Positions 27,315-36,416 of a stretch of DNA of 64,000 bases are shown here, in pieces. How positions within the stretch are numbered: position 1 is the stretch's first letter; the number at the start of each line of letters is the position of its first letter. The stretch is from SCRD01 sp046705285. Lineage in GTDB: Bacteria > Acidobacteriota > Terriglobia > UBA7540. The notes beneath the pieces were generated by a model. The model did not search any database and was not told the origin of the DNA. It saw only the letters and a program-made list of their open reading frames with translations. The position numbers were made by a program, and so were the translations under genes. The DNA lies in NCBI GenBank assembly GCA_046705285.1, contig JBJKQK010000099.1, positions 1 to 64,000 on the forward strand, written 5' to 3'.

Positions 27315-27343
27315 TTGACAATGGCGAAGGGGCTTTCTACGAT
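27315..27343 (+). promoter_or_regulatory. Promoter of the HU-family gene
   Basis: A perfect TTGACA (27315-27320) is followed after 17 bp by TACGAT (27338-27343). Transcription would start near 27350, downstream of the ATGs at 27321 and 27342. Only the TTG at 27372 then remains as the start, which has AGGAGG six bases upstream. Confidence 0.65.
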
Positions 27344-27371
27344 GAAATCCTGTGTTTTCAGGAGGTTCCTA

Positions 27372-27641
27372 TTGATTAAGCTCGATCTCGTTAATGACGT
27401 TGTCAACCGTACTGGCATTACCAAGACCAAAGCTGAGATTGCGGTCGAAACCGTATTTGAATCGATGAAGAAGGCCCTGGCCAAAGGAGAGCGGATAGAG
27501 CTGCGGGGATTTGGAGTTTTCAATGTAAAGCCTCGCAAAACGGGCATTGGAAGAAACCCGCGCACCGGCGCAGAGGTCAATATTCTGCCCGGCAAGGCAG
27601 TCCGATTTAAGCCGGGAAAAGAACTCCAGTCGCTTCCCTGA
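27372..27641 (+). CDS. HU/IHF-family DNA-binding protein
   Basis: This 89-residue nucleoid protein bends DNA as a dimer. It begins with a TTG codon preceded by AGGAGG at 27360-27365. The sequence shows the HU/IHF layout: two N-terminal helices (IKLDLVNDVVNRTGITKTKA), the beta saddle with GERIELRGFGVF, and the DNA-gripping arm motif GRNPRTGAE, ending in AVRFKPGKEL. It is closer in pattern to the HU/IHF-alpha-like group than to a specific subunit, so no symbol is given. The rare start codon may limit translation from a strong promoter. It is convergent with priA. Confidence 0.9.
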   Translation: MIKLDLVNDVVNRTGITKTKAEIAVETVFESMKKALAKGERIELRGFGVFNVKPRKTGIGRNPRTGAEVNILPGKAVRFKPGKELQSLP

Positions 27642-27750
27642 AAAGTCTTTATTCCCTTGCGTGATGCTTAGCAGCGGAGTTCTTATCAACCGGTGACCTC
27701 GAAGTTGAACCGTGGTAAGGTCGTTCCCATCGGATGAACGCCATGCACCC

Positions 27751-27765
27751 CGCCCCAAAGGGGCG
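27751..27765. terminator. Strong hairpin between HU and priA
   Basis: CGCCCC and GGGGCG form a six-base-pair, all-GC stem with an AAA loop. It lies between convergent genes and could stop transcription from either side. No U-tract follows on either strand, so an intrinsic terminator is uncertain. Confidence 0.38.
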
Positions 27766-27830
27766 TTGCCCGCAACGGCTGTGGAACCATCACCCGCGCT
27801 TGTGTTGCTTCTTAAACCGGCACGCTTTTG

Positions 27831-30311
27831 CTACATCAGGCTGACGGGGTCCATGTCGATCATGACTGAATGCGAGGGAAAACCCCACCGGTCAAATTGC
27901 TCGGCCAAGCTCCGAAGAAGCGCGTTGAGCCGCGAGCGGGACGAAGCTTTCAATACGAACTGAATGCGGTATAAGCCCTCAATCCTGGCGAGTGGTGCAG
28001 GTGAAGGGCCCAGGATTCTGACTGCGCGGGTCAGTTCGCCCGAGCTTTCGAAGAATTTGCCAACTTCTGCAGCATATTGCGCGGCCTGATCAAGCTTCCT
28101 GTCCTGGACCACAATGTTGGCCAGTGCAGTGGCCGGCGGGTAGTGCATCATGCGCCGAAAATGCATCTCCTTGGTGAAGAACTTGCCGTAATCCTGCTCG
28201 GCGGCGAAGCGAATCGCGTAATGCTCCGGGTAGAACGTCTGAACCAGTACCCTGCCTGGCGAGTCTCCGCGCCCGGCACGTCCCGCGGCCTGCGTAAGAA
28301 GCTGAAAGGTTCGTTCAGCAGCACGAAAATCGGGCAATGAGAGGGACGTGTCGGCCGAAACAACGCCCACCAGTGTGACCCCGGGAAAATCGTGCCCTTT
28401 GGCAATCAATTGCGTTCCCACCAGAATGTCGATTTTGCCATCCCTGAAATCCGAAAGAATCTTGAGGTACTGGCCCGGCCGCCGGGCTGCGTCGCGATCA
28501 AGCCGTGCCACCCGGGCAGTAGGAAACATTTCAGCAAGCTTCTGTTCCAGCTTCTCGGTTCCTTCTCCAACAAAATAGAGGTACTCGCTGTCACAGGAGC
28601 GGCAGCGCACCGGAACCGAAGCCTGGTAGCCACAGTAGTGGCAGATCAGCCGGTTTTCACGCCGATGGTACGTAAGCGAAATCGAGCAGTTCACGCATCG
28701 CTCGGTCTGGCCACAGCTACGACAAAGGAGAAACCAGGAGTAGCCACGCCGGTTCAGGAGGAACATGGTCTGCTTCCCGGACCGAATCTGTGCCTCCACC
28801 TCCTCGCGCAACCGGCGTGAAATGGGCACCTGTGTGTGTGTCTGCCGGAACTCCTCCCGCATATCGACAATCTCGACGCTGGCAAGCGGGCGCTGGCCCA
28901 CGCGTTCGCTCAGTGTCAGAAGGTCGTATTTCCCTTTTTCAGCATTGGCATAACTCTCGAGCGAGGGTGTGGCTGACCCGAGAACGATCAAAGCCCTGGA
29001 CAACCGGGCCCGCACTACGGCTGTATCCCGCCCGTGATAGCGCGGAGTTTCTTCCTGCTTGTAACTGGATTCGTGCTCCTCATCCACAATAATGACACCC
29101 AGGTTCTCCAGCGGCGCAAACACGGCTGATCGCGTTCCCAGTACCACCCGGGCTTCGCCCCGGCGCACCCGCCACCAGGTGTCGTGGCGGTGGCTTTCTG
29201 TCAGGCTGCTATGCAGCACCGCCATCAGTCCTCCAAAGCGCGTTCGAAACTGCTCGTGAATGGCGGGGGTCAACGCGATTTCCGGCACAAGGATCAAGGC
29301 GGTCCGGCCGGATTCCAGGCAGCGTTCAACCAGGCGCAGGTAAATCTCCGTCTTTCCGCTTGCCGTTATTCCGTGGAGCAGCACCGTGCTGAACTCGCGG
29401 CGATGGAGCTTGACGGTCAGATCTTCCAGGACGCGTTTTTGCGCTGCGGTCAGCGTATGTGAAGGCTCGGATGCCGAGAAGGGTTCAGTTGCTGCACATT
29501 CCGGGTCAGCAAATTGGATCAGTCCCTGCTCGTGCAGTCTTTTCAAATGAGAGAGGGAAGCGTGGGCGGATTTAAGAAGGGCCCGGTGATCATTCACCTC
29601 ACCGGTGTGCTGGAGTGCTTCGACAATGCGGCGCGCTACCGGCGACAACTTCGGCATTTCACCGCCTAAGGGGCCCGACAGACGAACCGCCAGCACTTTT
29701 CTCGAACCTCTCTCGCGCTCAGCAAGTGAAAGCGCAAGGAGTCGCTTTCCCATTGCCTCGTGGATGAGGTCGGGTGAGATCCGGTTAAATCTCTGGCGGA
29801 GTCCCTCAAGCGTCACGCCGGGATGATCCCCCACATATTGAAGCAGGCTTACTTCTGCGCTCTGCCTGGCCTCCCCCAGAAGACCGCCAGACATCTCACG
29901 AAGGCTCCTCTGTCCGGCATCCGTCAGCTTGACCAGGCGCACTTTTCGCGATTGTGAACGCAGAGGCAGCATGGCACGGAAGACTTCGCCAAGAGGCGCC
30001 AGGTAGTACTCACCTATCCAGTGTCCGAGGGTCAGAAGCTCTGGAGAAAGGACGGGTTCGGGATCAAGCACCCCAAGGACCGGCTTTGCCTCGATGCCAG
30101 GAGGCAGAGGCGGCGCCGCGGAGAGAACAATTCCTGTTGCGCGTCGCGAGCCAATCGGTACCAGCACCCGGTGTCCGATCCGTACATCGAGAGATTCAGA
30201 CATGGAATAGGTGAGCGGGCGCCTTATGGCTGCCAGAACCGCAACACTGATCAGGGTGGGTCGAGCCCGCCTTCGGCTGCTGGTTTTGGCTCCGGATTTG
30301 TTTGCGTCCAT
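27831..30311 (-). CDS. priA: Primosomal replication restart helicase PriA
   Basis: This 826-residue 3'-5' DNA helicase reloads the replisome at stalled forks. It has the 3'-DNA-binding and winged-helix region (about 20-280), helicase motif I GITASGKTE (314-322), a DEEH box (about residue 412), and the zinc-binding cysteine cluster CRSCGQTERCVNCS, CHYCG and CRSCDSEY (about 530-570). The C-terminal helicase motifs include GTQLIAKGHDFPGVTLVG and QAAGRAGRGDSPG. All eight cysteines appear present. Length is slightly above the Escherichia coli protein. The gene is divergent from ppa with about 200 bp between them. Confidence 0.96.
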   Translation of the reverse strand: MDANKSGAKTSSRRRARPTLISVAVLAAIRRPLTYSMSESLDVRIGHRVLVPIGSRRATGIVLSAAPPLPPGIEAKPVLGVLDPEPVLSPELLTLGHWIGEYYLAPLGEVFRAMLPLRSQSRKVRLVKLTDAGQRSLREMSGGLLGEARQSAEVSLLQYVGDHPGVTLEGLRQRFNRISPDLIHEAMGKRLLALSLAERERGSRKVLAVRLSGPLGGEMPKLSPVARRIVEALQHTGEVNDHRALLKSAHASLSHLKRLHEQGLIQFADPECAATEPFSASEPSHTLTAAQKRVLEDLTVKLHRREFSTVLLHGITASGKTEIYLRLVERCLESGRTALILVPEIALTPAIHEQFRTRFGGLMAVLHSSLTESHRHDTWWRVRRGEARVVLGTRSAVFAPLENLGVIIVDEEHESSYKQEETPRYHGRDTAVVRARLSRALIVLGSATPSLESYANAEKGKYDLLTLSERVGQRPLASVEIVDMREEFRQTHTQVPISRRLREEVEAQIRSGKQTMFLLNRRGYSWFLLCRSCGQTERCVNCSISLTYHRRENRLICHYCGYQASVPVRCRSCDSEYLYFVGEGTEKLEQKLAEMFPTARVARLDRDAARRPGQYLKILSDFRDGKIDILVGTQLIAKGHDFPGVTLVGVVSADTSLSLPDFRAAERTFQLLTQAAGRAGRGDSPGRVLVQTFYPEHYAIRFAAEQDYGKFFTKEMHFRRMMHYPPATALANIVVQDRKLDQAAQYAAEVGKFFESSGELTRAVRILGPSPAPLARIEGLYRIQFVLKASSRSRLNALLRSLAEQFDRWGFPSHSVMIDMDPVSLM

Positions 30312-30510
30312 GGCAGGATTCTATGCTACACAAACAGGGTTGGCTAGTGTGGATAGGATCATGCCAGGCGAAAGGGCCGACACAAACCCCTTCAAGACGA
30401 AATGAGGTCCTGGAATCCCATTCATACCCTGTTGCCGTGCTGAACGGAAGTAGAGAGCGGCCTGATTTGTCGTGGTTGCAATAAAAGCGCGATTTGGATA
30501 GGCTGAATAA

Positions 30511-31077
30511 ATGACGAATCTTATACATACTCTTGACCCGGGTCCGCAGTCGCCGGAGATTGTCCGGATGATTGTAGAAATCCCAAAGAACTCGTCCAAC
30601 AAGTACGAATACGATAAGGCGCTTGGGGTGTTTCGGCTGGACCGCACTCTTTATTCGCCGATGCACTATCCGGGTGATTACGGTTTCATTCCAGGCACGC
30701 TGGCCGAGGACCATGACCCCCTTGATGTTCTCGTTTCAGCCGATGAAGCAACTTTCCCGGGATGCCTGTTGGAAGTTCGTCCGGTGGGGTTGCTTGCCAT
30801 GGTTGACGATCAAGGTCCGGACACTAAGATCCTTGCTGTTCCCGATCGCAATCCCCGTTATGATCAGATCCATACCATTGACCAGATCTTTCCTCACATT
30901 CTGACCGAGATTGAGCATTTCTTCACCATTTACAAGGAACTCGAGGGAAAGAAAACCCGCATGGAAGGATGGAAAGGACCCCGGGAGGCCCGCCGGGCGA
31001 TTCTGGAAAGCCGCCAGCGTTACCTCGATACACATGAACACACCGGCCAGGAACACGCCGCGGCAAGTTCTTCCTGA
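30511..31077 (+). CDS. ppa: Inorganic pyrophosphatase (family I)
   Basis: This 188-residue cytosolic enzyme hydrolyses pyrophosphate to phosphate and so pulls biosynthetic reactions forward. The metal-binding motif is EDHDPLDVL (D67, D69, D72), preceded by MHYPGDYGFIPGTL and an N-terminal IVEIPKNSSNKYEYDK. The family is normally 170-185 residues, so the protein is full length, with a short hydrophilic tail. A TTGCAA some 40 bp upstream may be part of its promoter. The gene is a single transcription unit, convergent with the MetF-like gene. Confidence 0.95.
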   Translation: MTNLIHTLDPGPQSPEIVRMIVEIPKNSSNKYEYDKALGVFRLDRTLYSPMHYPGDYGFIPGTLAEDHDPLDVLVSADEATFPGCLLEVRPVGLLAMVDDQGPDTKILAVPDRNPRYDQIHTIDQIFPHILTEIEHFFTIYKELEGKKTRMEGWKGPREARRAILESRQRYLDTHEHTGQEHAAASSS

Positions 31078-31253
31078 CGTCCCTGCCGCTGCACCAGAAG
31101 TTCCATCACTCCTCCTTCGGCCAGTCTGAAAGCCAATCGAAGCTTAATACGTTGGTGCCGGCACAAAAATGCACCTCCGTCTCCGGGCTTCAAATGCTTC
31201 GCGGCAGACCGAAAGGCGGAGGATTCTGTCTTCGGGGCCAATCTTTAATGTGT

Positions 31254-32189
31254 TCAGACAAAGCTAGCGCGCCGCCGTGCCGCCACAAGGTTTGCATAAA
31301 AGGTTCCGAGCTTGTCCAGCATCCGGACCGCGGAGTTGAAATTACGGCGATTAATGTGTTCGATGTTGATTCCCAGCGGTGGTGGGTCAGGCGGCAGGTT
31401 ATCGAAAACATCCATCAGGATTCTCTGTGACAGGTTTAAGCAGCGCTCGAAGGCATCCTCTGCACGAGGCTGCGAAATCTTCTCCTCAGCGGTTCCATTG
31501 AGTAGAAAGTGGTCGAGATCAGCCGGCAAATCGGCTCCCAGCCAGCGCAGGAAATCAATGTCACGATGATGGCTGACGGGAGCAAAACTCAGAAATATCC
31601 TGGCCCCAAGCCCGTTAAGACGCTGAACCAACCACACGATATCGTTCGAGTCAAACAGCACCTGGGTGGTGAAAAAGCAAAGTCCCTCCTCCGCTTTGCG
31701 CCGGATGCGGTCCACTTCTTGGGCGCGGCTGGGAATGCTGATCCCTCCCAGGGTCACGGGCAATCCTGCCGCTCGAACGTCCTGCGCTGTCTGAGTGACG
31801 CTGGGTCCAGGATATTCAATCTGGCTTGATTCACCGCCCACCAGGACAAAATTGTGAATGTCAAACTTATCTCTTGTCTCTCGAATCCAGCGGACCTGAT
31901 CAGTCTGATAGACCACGCAACGGTTGATCACGATGTCGAGGTTGAACTTCTGCTGGATTCTCTGGCCCAAGACCCGTGGCTCGACTCGCTCAACAAATTT
32001 GAAGGTCCGGTCGCTTCCCCGTGATTCGTCATGAATCTCCGGAATGTTGATGGCGTCGGCCAGGTGTTGAATCCTGGCAATCTCCCCCATCGCGGCATCG
32101 AGCGCTTCCTGCTTGCCTGCCACGGGCGGTACCATCTCGAAGAAGCAAAGCGGGATGTGCGGATTCAGGATTTTGGTCTTAAGGTCCAT
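31254..32189 (-). CDS. Methylenetetrahydrofolate reductase-like protein (MetF family)
   Basis: This 311-residue protein is a TIM-barrel flavoenzyme of the MetF family, which reduces 5,10-methylene-THF to 5-methyl-THF for methionine synthesis. The N-terminal CFFEMVPP keeps the catalytic Glu of the canonical FEFFPP. The folate/FAD region shows FVLVGGESSQI, and GGISIPSRAQEVDRI and GLCFFTTQVLFD match the barrel's later strands. It diverges from typical MetF in several places, such as INIPEIHDESRGS, so it may belong to a related group with another partner or pterin. It lies downstream of the family 4 UDG gene and probably ends the gmk-rpoZ-coaBC operon. Confidence 0.8.
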   Translation of the reverse strand: MDLKTKILNPHIPLCFFEMVPPVAGKQEALDAAMGEIARIQHLADAINIPEIHDESRGSDRTFKFVERVEPRVLGQRIQQKFNLDIVINRCVVYQTDQVRWIRETRDKFDIHNFVLVGGESSQIEYPGPSVTQTAQDVRAAGLPVTLGGISIPSRAQEVDRIRRKAEEGLCFFTTQVLFDSNDIVWLVQRLNGLGARIFLSFAPVSHHRDIDFLRWLGADLPADLDHFLLNGTAEEKISQPRAEDAFERCLNLSQRILMDVFDNLPPDPPPLGINIEHINRRNFNSAVRMLDKLGTFYANLVAARRRASFV

Positions 32190-32320
32190 CGGAAAACTAT
32201 TCTGGTTGCTGGCAACTCGTAAGTCCTGATTGCATGACCCCTTTGCAGCGGCTGCCTAGAAGCATCATAGCATCCTTTGCGGAAGGGCAGGCACGCACAT
32301 GGCCGACGGCGGGCGCGACT

Positions 32321-33208
32321 TCAGCGGGAGGAGTTCAGAAATTCAACGATCTTCTGGAAGTCTTCCCGGAGGATCCTTTCTTCCCGGGGATTGCGGAGAA
32401 TGTAGGCTGGGTGAAATGTCGGCAGAGCTTTCGTCCCCTGAAAGTCATAAAACCGTCCCCGGATTTTCGTAATGCCTTCTTTGACCCCAAGAAGGGTCTT
32501 GACCGCCGGCGCTCCCAGACAGCAGACCAGATGAGGACGGATCGCGCGGATCTGGCGCAGCAAGAACGGAGAGCACATCTCGATCTCGTCCGGCAGAGGC
32601 GTGCGATTCCCGGGCGGTCGGCATTTCACGACGTTGCAGATATAGACTTCCTCGCGCTTCATACCAACAAGTTGGATCATTCGATTCAGCAGTTGACCGG
32701 CGCGCCCCACAAAGGGAAGACCCTGCGCATCTTCGTCGGCGCCCGGACCTTCGCCAACAAAAACGAGTTCGGCGTGAGGATTCCCCTGGCCAAAAACAAT
32801 CGTTTGGCGTCCTCCCGCCAGACGGCACCGATGGCAATCGCCCAGGTCTTCACGGATCTGATCGAGCGTTTCGTTTTCGCGCGGGGATATCGCTTGTGAA
32901 GACGATTCAAACAGGCTCATGGACTGCGGAATCGGGCCTGCCGGGGAGGCCGTAGGGGGTGATACGACAGCATCACTCCGCAGTGGGGCAGGAATCTTGC
33001 CAAACTCGATCCGGGGCGGCCGTGGCCCTGAATCAGCATCCCTCCGCGCAGGAACGGCATCGATTTTCGTATTGTTGTCTGAGGGACTGAGTTGGGATTC
33101 GGTCGCGACGTCCGTGAGCTTGGATCGCCGGACATAAAACTCATCGATCCCAAGCTCCTGGTAGAACCTGAGCATGCCAGCAACTTTTCTTCGCAACTGT
33201 TCATCCAT
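32321..33208 (-). CDS. Uracil-DNA glycosylase, family 4 (iron-sulfur)
   Basis: This 295-residue protein removes uracil from DNA. The core (about 105-295) has four cysteines for a 4Fe-4S cluster: CHRC, then VVKCRPPGNR and CSPFLLRQI. The active-site loop is VFVGEGPGADEDAQGLPFVGRAG, and the second catalytic motif is LPTFHPAYILRN. The N-terminal ~105 residues are a variable extension starting with MDEQLRRKVAGMLRFYQELGI, common in this family. It is in the same operon as coaBC, 26 bp behind it, and ahead of the MetF-like gene. Base excision repair is its likely role. Confidence 0.93.
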   Translation of the reverse strand: MDEQLRRKVAGMLRFYQELGIDEFYVRRSKLTDVATESQLSPSDNNTKIDAVPARRDADSGPRPPRIEFGKIPAPLRSDAVVSPPTASPAGPIPQSMSLFESSSQAISPRENETLDQIREDLGDCHRCRLAGGRQTIVFGQGNPHAELVFVGEGPGADEDAQGLPFVGRAGQLLNRMIQLVGMKREEVYICNVVKCRPPGNRTPLPDEIEMCSPFLLRQIRAIRPHLVCCLGAPAVKTLLGVKEGITKIRGRFYDFQGTKALPTFHPAYILRNPREERILREDFQKIVEFLNSSR

Positions 33209-33234
33209 GCTTTGAAAACCAGACGGCTGAAGGC

Positions 33235-34476
33235 CTACCCGTTGTTTATTTCGGCTCGTACTGACCGTAACCCGACAGCTTCGTCGAGGATGACATTCGC
33301 CACGTCCAGCTTGCTCATCTTTTCAAGCTGTTTCGCCTGCCCCTCAGGAAAGATAATCGTGACAATGTTGGTGTCGGAATCGAATCCGGCGCCTTCCTGC
33401 GTGACGTCGTTAGCGACGATCAGATCCAGACGTTTCTCCCGCAGCTTGGCAGCAGCATTTTGGAGCGTGTGGCCCGTTTCCGCAGCAAAGCCCACGATAA
33501 GTTGATGAGGTTTTCGCCGTCGAGAAATCTCCGCGAGAATGTCGGGAGTTGGTGCAAATTCAACGCGTAGGTTCCCCTCGCGCTTCTTGATCTTTTCGGC
33601 CTGGATTTTGGCGGGAGCAAAGTCCACAACAGCGGCGGCCATCAGGACGATCGTCGCCTGGTCAAGACAGCGGAGCATTGCAGTTCTCATCTCCTCGGTG
33701 GTGCGAACATTCTCGATGGTTACTCCAGCAGGCGCCGGAAGGCGCGTGGGACCGCTCACCAGCGTCACGGTTGCTCCTCGCCTTTGGCTGGCCTCGGCGA
33801 GCGCATAACCCATCTTGCCGGAAGAACGGTTCGTGATATACCGGACCGGGTCAAGAGGTTCCTGGGTCGGGCCTGCACTGATCAAAATCGTTTCGTTATT
33901 GAGATCGTCCTTCAATTGCAGCGTTTCAAATACAGCATGAGCGATAGTATCCACAGAGGTCAGGCGACCCGAGCCGGTCATTCCGCAAGCCAGGTAACCT
34001 TGGTCAGGTTCGAGAACCCGGATTCCGCGCTCGCGCAGGACTTCCAGGTTCTGCTGGGTGGCAGCGTTTTCCCACATGTTGACGTTCATCGCGGGAGCGA
34101 TAATGATGGGAGCCTTTGTGGCAAGGCACAGCGTGGTCAGGAAATCGTCAGCGATCCCATGAGCCATCCTGGCGATCACGTTCGCGGTTGCCGGCGCTAT
34201 GACTAAGGCATCGATTCCCTGTGCCACCGCAATGTGCTCGATGGCACTCTCGACGTTGGGTTCTTCGCCGCCTTCAGCGAATATTCCCGTGATGACTTTG
34301 TGCCCGGAAAGTGCAGCGAACGTCAGCGGGGTGACAAAATTGCGAGCTGCCGCCGTCATCACCACCTGAATGTCAAGGCCACGGTCCTGAAGTCTCCGGA
34401 GCAGTTCGGCAGCCTTGTAAGCAGCAATACCACCCGTAACTCCCAGCGCAACACGCATCACGTGCGCCTCAGCCAT
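33235..34476 (-). CDS. coaBC: Bifunctional phosphopantothenoylcysteine decarboxylase/phosphopantothenate-cysteine ligase
   Basis: This 413-residue enzyme catalyses two consecutive steps of coenzyme A synthesis. The N-terminal flavoprotein CoaC domain (1-190) has VTGGIAAYKAAELLRRL, PAMNVNMW and the cysteine-bearing lid GYLACGMTGSGRL. The C-terminal CoaB ligase (190-413) has SAGPTQEPLDPVRYITNRSSGKMG and the KIKK region that binds the activated intermediate. Full length compared with Escherichia coli Dfp (about 406). It follows gmk and rpoZ, which is a widespread order. It is on the minus strand with the UDG gene directly downstream. Confidence 0.96.
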   Translation of the reverse strand: MAEAHVMRVALGVTGGIAAYKAAELLRRLQDRGLDIQVVMTAAARNFVTPLTFAALSGHKVITGIFAEGGEEPNVESAIEHIAVAQGIDALVIAPATANVIARMAHGIADDFLTTLCLATKAPIIIAPAMNVNMWENAATQQNLEVLRERGIRVLEPDQGYLACGMTGSGRLTSVDTIAHAVFETLQLKDDLNNETILISAGPTQEPLDPVRYITNRSSGKMGYALAEASQRRGATVTLVSGPTRLPAPAGVTIENVRTTEEMRTAMLRCLDQATIVLMAAAVVDFAPAKIQAEKIKKREGNLRVEFAPTPDILAEISRRRKPHQLIVGFAAETGHTLQNAAAKLREKRLDLIVANDVTQEGAGFDSDTNIVTIIFPEGQAKQLEKMSKLDVANVILDEAVGLRSVRAEINNG

Positions 34477-34598
34477 GAAGTGGAATGGAATGCTGCGTCC
34501 GGCATCTCATTTTGACGTCTGGAAGGCATTGGATTGGTTCGCCCCCAAAGGGCTCCCGCGCTCGCGAGCCCGCGTGCTGAATCAGCCACACCCGTAAA

Positions 34599-34805
34599 CT
34601 AACTTCCGTCGTTGTCATTGCCGGATTTGATGTCAATAAGCTCAAACGGGATCAAGCCGGCGGACACTTCTTGTTGCGCGACCTTCGTGGCTCTTTTCAT
34701 CTGCGTCTGAACCAGGGGGCGCGCGCCCGACTGAAGCTGCCTTGCCCTCTTGGCTGAGATGAGAATGTAGCGAAATTTGCTGTCAATGTTGTTCGGCAAT
34801 TCCAT
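34599..34805 (-). CDS. rpoZ: DNA-directed RNA polymerase subunit omega
   Basis: This 68-residue subunit helps beta' folding and RNA polymerase assembly. Its core reads DSKFRYILISAKRARQLQSG, then KRATKVAQQEVSAGLIPFEL, the conserved helices of omega. It is shorter at the N-terminus than many homologues but within the range. The start lies immediately after the gmk stop, so the two are translationally linked. A 120-bp gap with a GC-rich palindrome (CTCGCGAG near 34562) separates it from coaBC. Confidence 0.92.
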   Translation of the reverse strand: MELPNNIDSKFRYILISAKRARQLQSGARPLVQTQMKRATKVAQQEVSAGLIPFELIDIKSGNDNDGS

Positions 34806-35453
34806 TTATCCTCCAATGAATGTTCCTATCACTTCTTTGATGCGCCTAACCTGGCACTGGCGGCGCAGGCGCGAAGCTAGCACAATATTTCGAAGAGCTT
34901 GGGCTGCTGCGGAGAGGCGGTCGTTCACAATCAAATAGTCGTACTCCCTCCAATGTGCCACTTCGGCGCGCGACATTGCAAGGCGTTCAGCAATGACCTG
35001 AGGAGAATCTTTGTGACGATGCCTTAGCCGCTTTTCAAGGTCCGCGAAGGACGGTGGCAACACAAATACGCTCACAGTGTCGGGAATCCGCCGCCGCAAC
35101 TTCCTATGGCCCTGGACGTCGATGTCGAGCAGAATATCCTGCCCTGATTCCCGGGCCTCCTGGAGCTTGAGCCAGGAAGTGCCGTAAAAATGGTTGTGCA
35201 CTTCCGCCCACTCCACAAACTCGCCTTGCGTCTTCCGATGTTTGAACTCCCCAGGCGAAACAAAAAAGTACTCACGACCATCCTTTTCCCCGGCTCGCGG
35301 TGGTCGAGTCGTGTAAGAAACGGAAAAAACCAGTCCCCGCACAGAGGCCTTCAGTTTTTTGATCAGAGTCGTCTTGCCTGCGCCAGAGGGAGCAGAAATC
35401 ACGAAAATGTTGCCAAGCTTCTCCGGCAGTTCGTTGAGTCCGGGCTCCTTCAC
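34806..35453 (-). CDS. gmk: Guanylate kinase
   Basis: This 215-residue enzyme phosphorylates GMP and dGMP to the diphosphates. The P-loop is SAPSGAGKTT (about 20-29). The GMP-binding region has SVSYTTRPPRAGEKDGREYFF, and LLDIDVQGHRKLR is the second conserved motif; the lid arginines are in LEKRLRHRHKDS. The start overlaps the yicC stop by 4 bp, the stop abuts rpoZ. yicC-gmk-rpoZ-coaBC is a conserved cluster. Full length. Confidence 0.96.
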   Translation of the reverse strand: MKEPGLNELPEKLGNIFVISAPSGAGKTTLIKKLKASVRGLVFSVSYTTRPPRAGEKDGREYFFVSPGEFKHRKTQGEFVEWAEVHNHFYGTSWLKLQEARESGQDILLDIDVQGHRKLRRRIPDTVSVFVLPPSFADLEKRLRHRHKDSPQVIAERLAMSRAEVAHWREYDYLIVNDRLSAAAQALRNIVLASRLRRQCQVRRIKEVIGTFIGG

Positions 35454-36343
35454 TCGATGTTTTGCACCTGTTCGCGTAGTTTCTCGATCTGAGATTTCAT
35501 TTCAATGGCCTGGCGTCCGACCTCGACACCAATTTCGGGAACATCGGAAGTCTTGGACAGCAGCGTATTCGCTTCTCTGTTCAATTCCTGTAACAGGAAG
35601 TCCAGCTTTTTCCCCACCTCGGGGCTTTCCCCAAGGAGTTGCCGCGCCTGGGCAAGGTGGCTTCGGAAGCGGGTTAACTCCTCCGAAATATCCGCCCGCG
35701 AAGCCAGGTAAGCGACCTCCTGAGCAAGCCGCGCGGCGTCGACATGGACGGCACCCAGCAATTCCTGCAGCCGGCTTTCCAGGCGCTGCTGAGCGTATTG
35801 CGGAATCCGTCGTGCCTGCTTGGCGATCCCTTTCCGCAGAGACTCCAGCACGTCGAGGCGCTCAAGAAGGTCTTCCTCCAAAGCGGCACCTTCTCGATCC
35901 CTCATTGTATTGAGTGTTTGCAGAGCGCTTTCCAGCGTCGGCTCAAGAATCTTCCGGATAACCGCCAGCTCTTTTTCCGTGAGTTCACCATTGGTCGTGA
36001 GAACCCCAGGAATTCTCAAGAGCTGTACCACGTCAGGCTCTGAGGTCGAATCCAGTTCAGCGCGCAATTCTCGGCAGACCGTAACAAACGACCGCAGCAC
36101 TTCGCGATTCACCTTTAATTCTTCCCCGCCTGTCCGTTCCAGGTTGACACTCACTTCGACATGGCCCCGGCTGACGTGATGTTTTACGATCCGCCGCAAC
36201 GTGTGCTCCATCGGAGTCAGGCTCGAAGGAAGCCTGAATTGCAAGTCAAGAAAGCGGTGGTTTACGGACTTTACGGCAATGTTAAGAGAGAAACCACCTT
36301 CCTCTCGCCGCACCTTGCTATAACCTGTCATGCTTCGAACCAT
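35450..36343 (-). CDS. YicC family endoribonuclease-type protein
   Basis: This 297-residue protein matches the YicC/DUF1732 family along its length, from the typical MVRSMTGYSKVRREEGGFSL and VKSVNHRFLDLQFRLP to the C-terminal GKKLDFLLQELNREANTLLSK. Escherichia coli YicC is linked to RNA degradation and stationary-phase survival. The family C-terminal helix EIGVEVGRQAIEMKSQIEKLREQVQNIE is intact. It is the first gene of the gmk-rpoZ-coaBC operon, overlapping gmk by 4 bp. The exact substrate is not known for this group. Confidence 0.93.
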   Translation of the reverse strand: MVRSMTGYSKVRREEGGFSLNIAVKSVNHRFLDLQFRLPSSLTPMEHTLRRIVKHHVSRGHVEVSVNLERTGGEELKVNREVLRSFVTVCRELRAELDSTSEPDVVQLLRIPGVLTTNGELTEKELAVIRKILEPTLESALQTLNTMRDREGAALEEDLLERLDVLESLRKGIAKQARRIPQYAQQRLESRLQELLGAVHVDAARLAQEVAYLASRADISEELTRFRSHLAQARQLLGESPEVGKKLDFLLQELNREANTLLSKTSDVPEIGVEVGRQAIEMKSQIEKLREQVQNIE

Positions 36344-36416
36344 CGTAGCTTATGCCAACGCCATGGCCGGTTCTCCACGAGCTTCCGCCCTCAGCCTTGG
36401 TTTTGTCCCTCCCAGT

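Noticed and set aside
34540..34598. GC-rich palindrome between rpoZ and coaBC as a terminator
   Set aside because: The genes on both sides belong to a widely conserved operon and there is no U-run.
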